The notes below the pieces were generated by a model. It ran no database searches and was not told the origin of the DNA. It saw only the letters and a list, made by a program, of their open reading frames with translations. A program made the translations under genes and the position numbers. Shown one piece after another: positions 59,747 through 64,000 of a DNA stretch of 64,000 nt. The stretch's first letter is position 1. Each line of letters opens with the position of its first letter. This DNA comes from Geobacter sp. DSM 9736 (GTDB lineage Bacteria > Desulfobacterota > Desulfuromonadia > Geobacterales > Geobacteraceae), in NCBI RefSeq assembly GCF_900187405.1, contig NZ_LT896716.1, positions 2,726,743 to 2,790,742 of the forward strand, in the 5' to 3' direction.

Positions 59747-61840
59747 TCAGAGGCTGGAGTCCTGCTTGCCCGGCGCAGGCGACAGGCGGTGAGGATGCTG
59801 TTCCTGTTGAAGTTTCTGGGGCTGATTTGTCCTGCGAAGCGGCATCGTCCCCTCCAACTCCGGGCTTGTATCCGGTTCGAGGAGAGGAGCGGCGGGAGAC
59901 TGGGCCGGGATTTCGCCGCCATGCTTCGGGCAGTAACCTGTCGGCTCCGTACCCGTCAGGAAGAATTCATCCCTTTTTTCCGAACACTCGGGAGCAGCAA
60001 GATAGCCTGTAGCCGGGTCGATCGTGGCGGTAACGACCCCCTCAGGACGTGTGAAGTCGGCAGCGGGTTTTCCGGCCAGTGCGCCCCGCATGAACCGCTC
60101 CCAGATCGGAGCGGCGACTGCCCCCCCAGTGAATCCCTTTCCTCCCGGCCTTGGTTTGTCGTAGCCGACCCAGACCCCCGTGACGACCTGCGGGGTGTAA
60201 CCGATGAACCAGGCGTCGCGGTAATCGTCGGTTGTACCAGTCTTGCCTGCGGAGGGGCGCTCCCGGTTGAAGTTCTTGAGGCTCTTGGCAGTGCCGTGGA
60301 TCATCACATCCTCCAGCATACGGGTGGTTACGTAGGCCGCCGCCGGGGAAAGGGCAGGTGTTTTGGAGGCAGGATTTTCCGTCCAGGTCTTCCGGTGGGT
60401 ATCGTATATGCGGATGATGCTTCTTCCTTCGGTCCTGATGCCGCCATTGGCAAGCGGGGAATAGGCGGAAACGAGGTCGCTGAGGGTGACGTCCTGGGTT
60501 CCGAGGGCAAGCGAAAGATCGTAAGGAGCGCGAGGGGAGAGACCGACTCTTTCAGCCAGATCGGAGAAATCCTGCACCCCTACCGCCTCCAGCAGTTTCA
60601 CCGCGATCACGTTGTTAGAGTAGGCCAGAGCCTGCCTGAGAGGAAGGTCGCCGTAGAGCTCCCGCCCGTAGTTCAGGGGCTTCCACGACTGGCTGTTCCC
60701 CCGGCTGTAGCTGACAGGGGTATCGTTCCAGATGCTGCCGGCAGTGATCCCCTTTTCGAGAGCAGCGGCATAGATGAAGGGCTTTATTGCTGAGCCTGCC
60801 TGCCGCCGGGCGTGAAATGCCCGGTTATAAGGATTCCTGGCGAAGTCGGTGCCTCCGACGGCCGCCAGAACGTCCCCGGTAGCCGGATCGAGACACAGCA
60901 GCGCCCCCTGTACATCGGCTGAGACACGCTTCAGACCGTCCCGCAACGTCTTCTCCGCGAGCTTCTGCAGGTTCAGATCAAGGGCCGCGGTTACTTCCAG
61001 CCCCCCCTGCTCGATAACCTGGGGACCAAAACGTTCGATCAGCTTGTTCCGGATGTGGGCCACATAGTACGGGGCCTGCCCCTGCCTTATAACGGAAGCC
61101 GGATGAGACCGCACCTTCTGCTTCTGCCGCGCGCTTAGCATTCCGACATCGACCATGCGGCTGAGGACGATATCCCTGCGCCGGGCTACCTCCTCCGGCT
61201 TTCCGAGGGGATTGTACCTGCCGGGGTTCTTGGGAATACCGGCAAGGATCGCACATTCGGATTCCGAAAGCTCCTGGGGGCTCTTGTCGAAGTAAATGCG
61301 GGCGGCCTGGGCGATTCCCCACGCGCCGTTCCCGTAGTAGATCTCGTTCAGATACATCTCGAGGATCTGTTTCTTGCTGTATTTGCGCTCGTACTCGAGG
61401 GCCATGCGGCCTTCGGTAAGCTTCCTGTCGATGGTCTTGACGCCGGAAAGGTGCCTGTTCTTGATGAGCTGCTGCGTGATGGTGGACCCCCCCTCCACGA
61501 GCTTACCCTTAACCACGTCCTTCACGAGCGCCCGCGCGATTCCGCGGATGTCGATTCCGTTATGCTCGTAGAACCGTGCGTCCTCGACGGCGACTACTGC
61601 ATTCAGCAGAAAATCGGGAATCCGCTGTATGGGGACCCAGTACCTTTTCTCCGGGATGATCCGCCCGACAAACCGGCCTTCCCGATCGAAGACCTTGATG
61701 GAGGAGTACCGTGCCGGAAGTATCGGATGCGTCGCCACCGGCTCCTGGGAGACCCCCGACGAGGCTAGAAGAAGAAGCAGAACAAGGCAAACGGCAGCAG
61801 CTGAAATGGTTCTGGAACGCGATCGGAAACATGAGGCCAA
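59747..61840 (-). CDS. Class A penicillin-binding protein (PBP1A-type)
   Basis: A 697-residue bifunctional murein synthase. An N-terminal signal anchor (AAAVCLVLLLLLASSG) precedes the glycosyltransferase-51 domain (E86 in AVVAVEDARFYEHNGID; EGGSTITQQLIKN) and the transpeptidase with S350-x2-K353, S408-x-N410 and K533-T-G. All catalytic residues are in place. The start is TTG at 61840 with GGAG upstream; no ATG is suitable. A Pro/Gln-rich tail ends the protein. Confidence 0.94.
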   Translation of the reverse strand: MASCFRSRSRTISAAAVCLVLLLLLASSGVSQEPVATHPILPARYSSIKVFDREGRFVGRIIPEKRYWVPIQRIPDFLLNAVVAVEDARFYEHNGIDIRGIARALVKDVVKGKLVEGGSTITQQLIKNRHLSGVKTIDRKLTEGRMALEYERKYSKKQILEMYLNEIYYGNGAWGIAQAARIYFDKSPQELSESECAILAGIPKNPGRYNPLGKPEEVARRRDIVLSRMVDVGMLSARQKQKVRSHPASVIRQGQAPYYVAHIRNKLIERFGPQVIEQGGLEVTAALDLNLQKLAEKTLRDGLKRVSADVQGALLCLDPATGDVLAAVGGTDFARNPYNRAFHARRQAGSAIKPFIYAAALEKGITAGSIWNDTPVSYSRGNSQSWKPLNYGRELYGDLPLRQALAYSNNVIAVKLLEAVGVQDFSDLAERVGLSPRAPYDLSLALGTQDVTLSDLVSAYSPLANGGIRTEGRSIIRIYDTHRKTWTENPASKTPALSPAAAYVTTRMLEDVMIHGTAKSLKNFNRERPSAGKTGTTDDYRDAWFIGYTPQVVTGVWVGYDKPRPGGKGFTGGAVAAPIWERFMRGALAGKPAADFTRPEGVVTATIDPATGYLAAPECSEKRDEFFLTGTEPTGYCPKHGGEIPAQSPAAPLLEPDTSPELEGTMPLRRTNQPQKLQQEQHPHRLSPAPGKQDSSL

Positions 61841-61975
61841 GAGTTGTTACTCCACTTACTGATTGTAAAAGGGTGGACACAGGGGACGATCAGGCGTATC
61901 GGCTTCTGAGGATACAACGTTGTGCCAGACAGGTCAATTCGTTCAGTATGCCTGTCGCAGGGCCTACCTCAGCGC

Positions 61976-63412
61976 CTACGGTTCCAGGTACCCCTGATCC
62001 TGCAGCGCCGCAGTTGCTGCATGGTACCCGCACATCCCATGGACACCCCCACCCGGAGGGGTGCCGGAAGAGCAGAGATAAACACCCTTCAACGGTGTCC
62101 TGTAAGGGGAGAGGAGTGTCGGCCTCGCCAGGAACTGGCGGAGGTCCTGAACGCCGCCGTTTATGTCTCCACCTATGAAATTGGGGTCATACCGCTCGTA
62201 CCCGGCGCAGTTCCTCGTGTGCCTGGCGATTATCAGCCTGCGGAATCCCGGAGCAAACCGCTCCACCTGGGCTTCTACCCGATCCGCCATGTCGAACGTT
62301 GAACCGTTTGGAACATGACAGTATGCCCATCCGACGTGCAGCCCCGCCGGCGCTCGGGTAGAATCCAGAAGAGAGGGCTGCACAAGGAGCACGAAGGGTC
62401 GTTCCGGATGCACTCCCCGCCAGACTTCCTGTTCACCTCTCGCCACCTCTTCCGCCGTCCCACCCAGGTGAACCGTCCCCGCCTTCCGGCACCCCTCCGC
62501 CGTCCAGGGAATAGGGCCGTTCAGCGCCCAATCGACCTTGAAGACTCCCGGGCCGTACCTGTACCGCTGCAGCCTGCGCCGGTAGCGTGGCGGAAGGAGA
62601 GTCCCGGCAAGCTCTGCCAGTTGCCTGGCCGTTACGTCGAGCATGACGACCTGCGCAGGCGGCAGCTCCCTGACTGATGTAATTCGCGCATCCGTGACAA
62701 TGGTGCCGCCCAGGCTCCGCAAATATGAAGCCATCGCCCCGGTGACCGCCCGTGATCCCCCCTTTGCAACAGGCCACCCCGCGGTGTGCCCCAGAGAACC
62801 GAGTAGCAGTCCAAATGCAGCGGTAAGGAGCTGGTTGAGCGGAAGGAATGAATGCGCCGCCATCCCGGTGAAAAGTGCGCGCGCCGGCTTAGCCCGGAAC
62901 GCGAGGCGGGCGAATAGCATTGCGGGGAGCACCGCTTTCATCCCGAAGAGAGCGAACTGCAACGGATAGCGTGGGAAATGGAGCGGAGCAAGGAGATCCG
63001 GAGCGAGGTGATCCCACTGCCGGGACAGAGGGTCCATAAGGCGACGGTACATCGCACCATCTGCACCCAGGCCTGCAGCAGTCTCGTCAATATCTCTGCA
63101 GAGAATAGCCGCCGTCCCGCCGTCCAGCGGATGTGCAAGCTGTACCTCGGGATAGACCCACTCCAGCCCATGCAGGTGAAGGGGAAGCGTGGCAAGAAAG
63201 GGGGATGCCACCGCTAGGGGATGAACAGCGGAACAGACATCGTGCAGGAACCCCGGAAGCGTCAGCTCCTCAGTCCGGGTCCCCCCGCCGATGCCGGGAG
63301 CCCCCTCCAAAACGGTTACCGGCATTCCGGCGTGCGCCAGCGTGATTGCAGCGGCAAGCCCGTTGGGTCCGGAACCGACAACAACTGCATTTCCAGCGGG
63401 ACGAGCCGACAT
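61976..63412 (-). CDS. Phytoene-desaturase-like FAD-dependent oxidoreductase
   Basis: The ATG at 63412 with GAGGAG upstream gives 478 residues. Rossmann motif VVVGSGPNGLAAAITLAHAG is at the N-terminus, then the amine-oxidase/phytoene-desaturase pattern (GGGTRTEELTLPGF; KGGSRAVTGAMASYLRSLGG) and GVYLCSSGTPPGGGVHGMCG at the end. Substrate is unknown; carotenoid or hydrocarbon oxidation is typical. No carotenoid genes are nearby. Confidence 0.88.
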   Translation of the reverse strand: MSARPAGNAVVVGSGPNGLAAAITLAHAGMPVTVLEGAPGIGGGTRTEELTLPGFLHDVCSAVHPLAVASPFLATLPLHLHGLEWVYPEVQLAHPLDGGTAAILCRDIDETAAGLGADGAMYRRLMDPLSRQWDHLAPDLLAPLHFPRYPLQFALFGMKAVLPAMLFARLAFRAKPARALFTGMAAHSFLPLNQLLTAAFGLLLGSLGHTAGWPVAKGGSRAVTGAMASYLRSLGGTIVTDARITSVRELPPAQVVMLDVTARQLAELAGTLLPPRYRRRLQRYRYGPGVFKVDWALNGPIPWTAEGCRKAGTVHLGGTAEEVARGEQEVWRGVHPERPFVLLVQPSLLDSTRAPAGLHVGWAYCHVPNGSTFDMADRVEAQVERFAPGFRRLIIARHTRNCAGYERYDPNFIGGDINGGVQDLRQFLARPTLLSPYRTPLKGVYLCSSGTPPGGGVHGMCGYHAATAALQDQGYLEP

Positions 63413-63513
63413 CGTGCTCCTCTCTTCCAATGGCGGTTAGTTCAAGTCTAGCAGAGTACAGGAGTTATCCGATCAAGCCGGTAAATAAGTAAATTAAAAT
63501 TTTTGACGGATAA

Positions 63514-63541
63514 TTGTCGCATAAAAAACCGGTGATATACT
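63514..63541 (+). promoter_or_regulatory. Promoter of the cytochrome c peroxidase gene
   Basis: TTGTCG (63514-63519), 16-bp spacer, TATACT (63536-63541), in an AT-rich tract between divergent genes. The ATG lies 71 bp downstream with AGGAGG. Confidence 0.6.
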
Positions 63542-63612
63542 TCCTCCCTAACAACGGCAGTCCTGACGTCAATGATATGACTTAAGCTTTTATCCACCAA
63601 AGGAGGGTTCCC

Positions 63613-64000
63613 ATGAAAAAATTCCGTACCTTGCTGCTCTCGGCAGCCGCTTCGGCCAGTATGGTCCTGGCCGCATCGGCCGCCCCACTCACCCCAGTTG
63701 AAGAGCTGGGGAAAAAGCTCTTTTTCGATCAGGGGCTTTCGAATCCGCCAGGTCAATCGTGCGCCTCGTGCCATGACCCGTCTGTAGGGTGGACAGGCCC
63801 TGATTCGGCAGTAAACTCAGCCGGCGCAGTCGAGCAGGGGGCAATCCCTACACGGTTCGGAAACAGGAAACCCCCCGCGTCTGCCTACGCCGGCTACAAC
63901 CCCGTCCTTGCCTGGCACGGCGGCATGGGTGGCGGCGGCATGGGTGGCGGCGGCATGGGTGGCGGCGGCATGGGTGGAATGGTTCCCGGGTTCGTCGGCG
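63613..64000 (+). CDS. Di-haem cytochrome c peroxidase, 3'-truncated by window edge
   Basis: The visible 129 residues start with a signal peptide (LLLSAAASASMVLAASA). LGKKLFFDQGLS and the haem site CASCHDPSVGWTG follow, as in the electron-accepting half of bacterial cytochrome c peroxidases and MauG-like proteins. Next comes RFGNRKPPASAYAGYNP, the usual post-haem segment. An unusual glycine/methionine insert follows (HGGMGGGG...), encoded by three exact 15-bp units (63931-63975) after a partial one. The enzyme reduces H2O2 in the periplasm; the rest lies outside the window. Confidence 0.88.
   Translation, partial: MKKFRTLLLSAAASASMVLAASAAPLTPVEELGKKLFFDQGLSNPPGQSCASCHDPSVGWTGPDSAVNSAGAVEQGAIPTRFGNRKPPASAYAGYNPVLAWHGGMGGGGMGGGGMGGGGMGGMVPGFVG

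Overview
The window reads as chromosomal DNA of a Geobacteraceae-type deltaproteobacterium (Desulfuromonadia). Support for this: a chemotaxis block with a hemerythrin and CheX, a complete hypABFCDE set for NiFe-hydrogenase maturation, two RND efflux operons, a TAXI-type TRAP binding protein, a di-haem cytochrome c peroxidase, many two-component proteins and RAYT-type (REP-associated) elements. This is a judgement from gene content; no rRNA gene is present to confirm it. Most of the window is compact core genome, with ATGA or GTGA overlaps between operon partners and good Shine-Dalgarno sites.

Layout. 1-4.4 kb (minus strand): PAS histidine kinase, Cache/HAMP chemoreceptor, bacteriohemerythrin, a 74-residue receptor-tip-like protein, CheY and CheX (cut by the window edge). 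4.5-12.5 kb (minus): one apparent eight-gene operon of outer-membrane factor, adaptor, RND pump, C_GCAxxG_C_C protein, DUF2892 protein, metallo-beta-lactamase-fold protein, rhodanese and ArsR regulator. It looks like an efflux pump joined to a reactive-sulfur module. 12.7-17.1 kb: DUF2062 protein, Pit phosphate transporter with its DUF47 partner, UppP, RadC, YaaR. 17.2-23.1 kb: hydrogenase maturation genes. 23.2-29.0 kb (plus): sensor kinase and sigma54 activator, a lipidated Omp85-like barrel, an Isf-like flavoprotein, a QueG-like iron-sulfur protein.

29.0-35.4 kb is accessory. It holds a visibly AT-richer cassette flanked by direct repeats around an unrecognised 313-residue protein, a RAYT transposase element with near-perfect terminal inverted repeats, a radical-SAM/DUF4130 DNA-repair pair, and an AbrB-Doc toxin-antitoxin pair with a clear promoter and operator. 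I regard the 29-31 kb cassette as the best candidate for something undescribed.

35.4-48.4 kb: a TAXI binding protein/serine hydrolase/MlaA operon, a TetR-controlled RND operon with a perfect operator palindrome, a TIGR01212 radical SAM enzyme, MscL with a C-terminal zinc ribbon, and an OmpA-like porin. 48.5-64 kb: a flavin oxidase, a DTW tRNA-modification enzyme, an UMF1-type transporter with RecQ (a MITE-like element sits in the recQ leader), a SUMF1-fold protein, a probable 6S RNA gene, a DUF4142 protein, an L,D-transpeptidase with a dicarboxylate symporter, a glycine/threonine-repeat secreted protein, a DUF4112 protein, a class A penicillin-binding protein, a phytoene-desaturase-like flavoprotein, and the start of a cytochrome c peroxidase gene. 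I recognised no tRNA, rRNA or CRISPR array.
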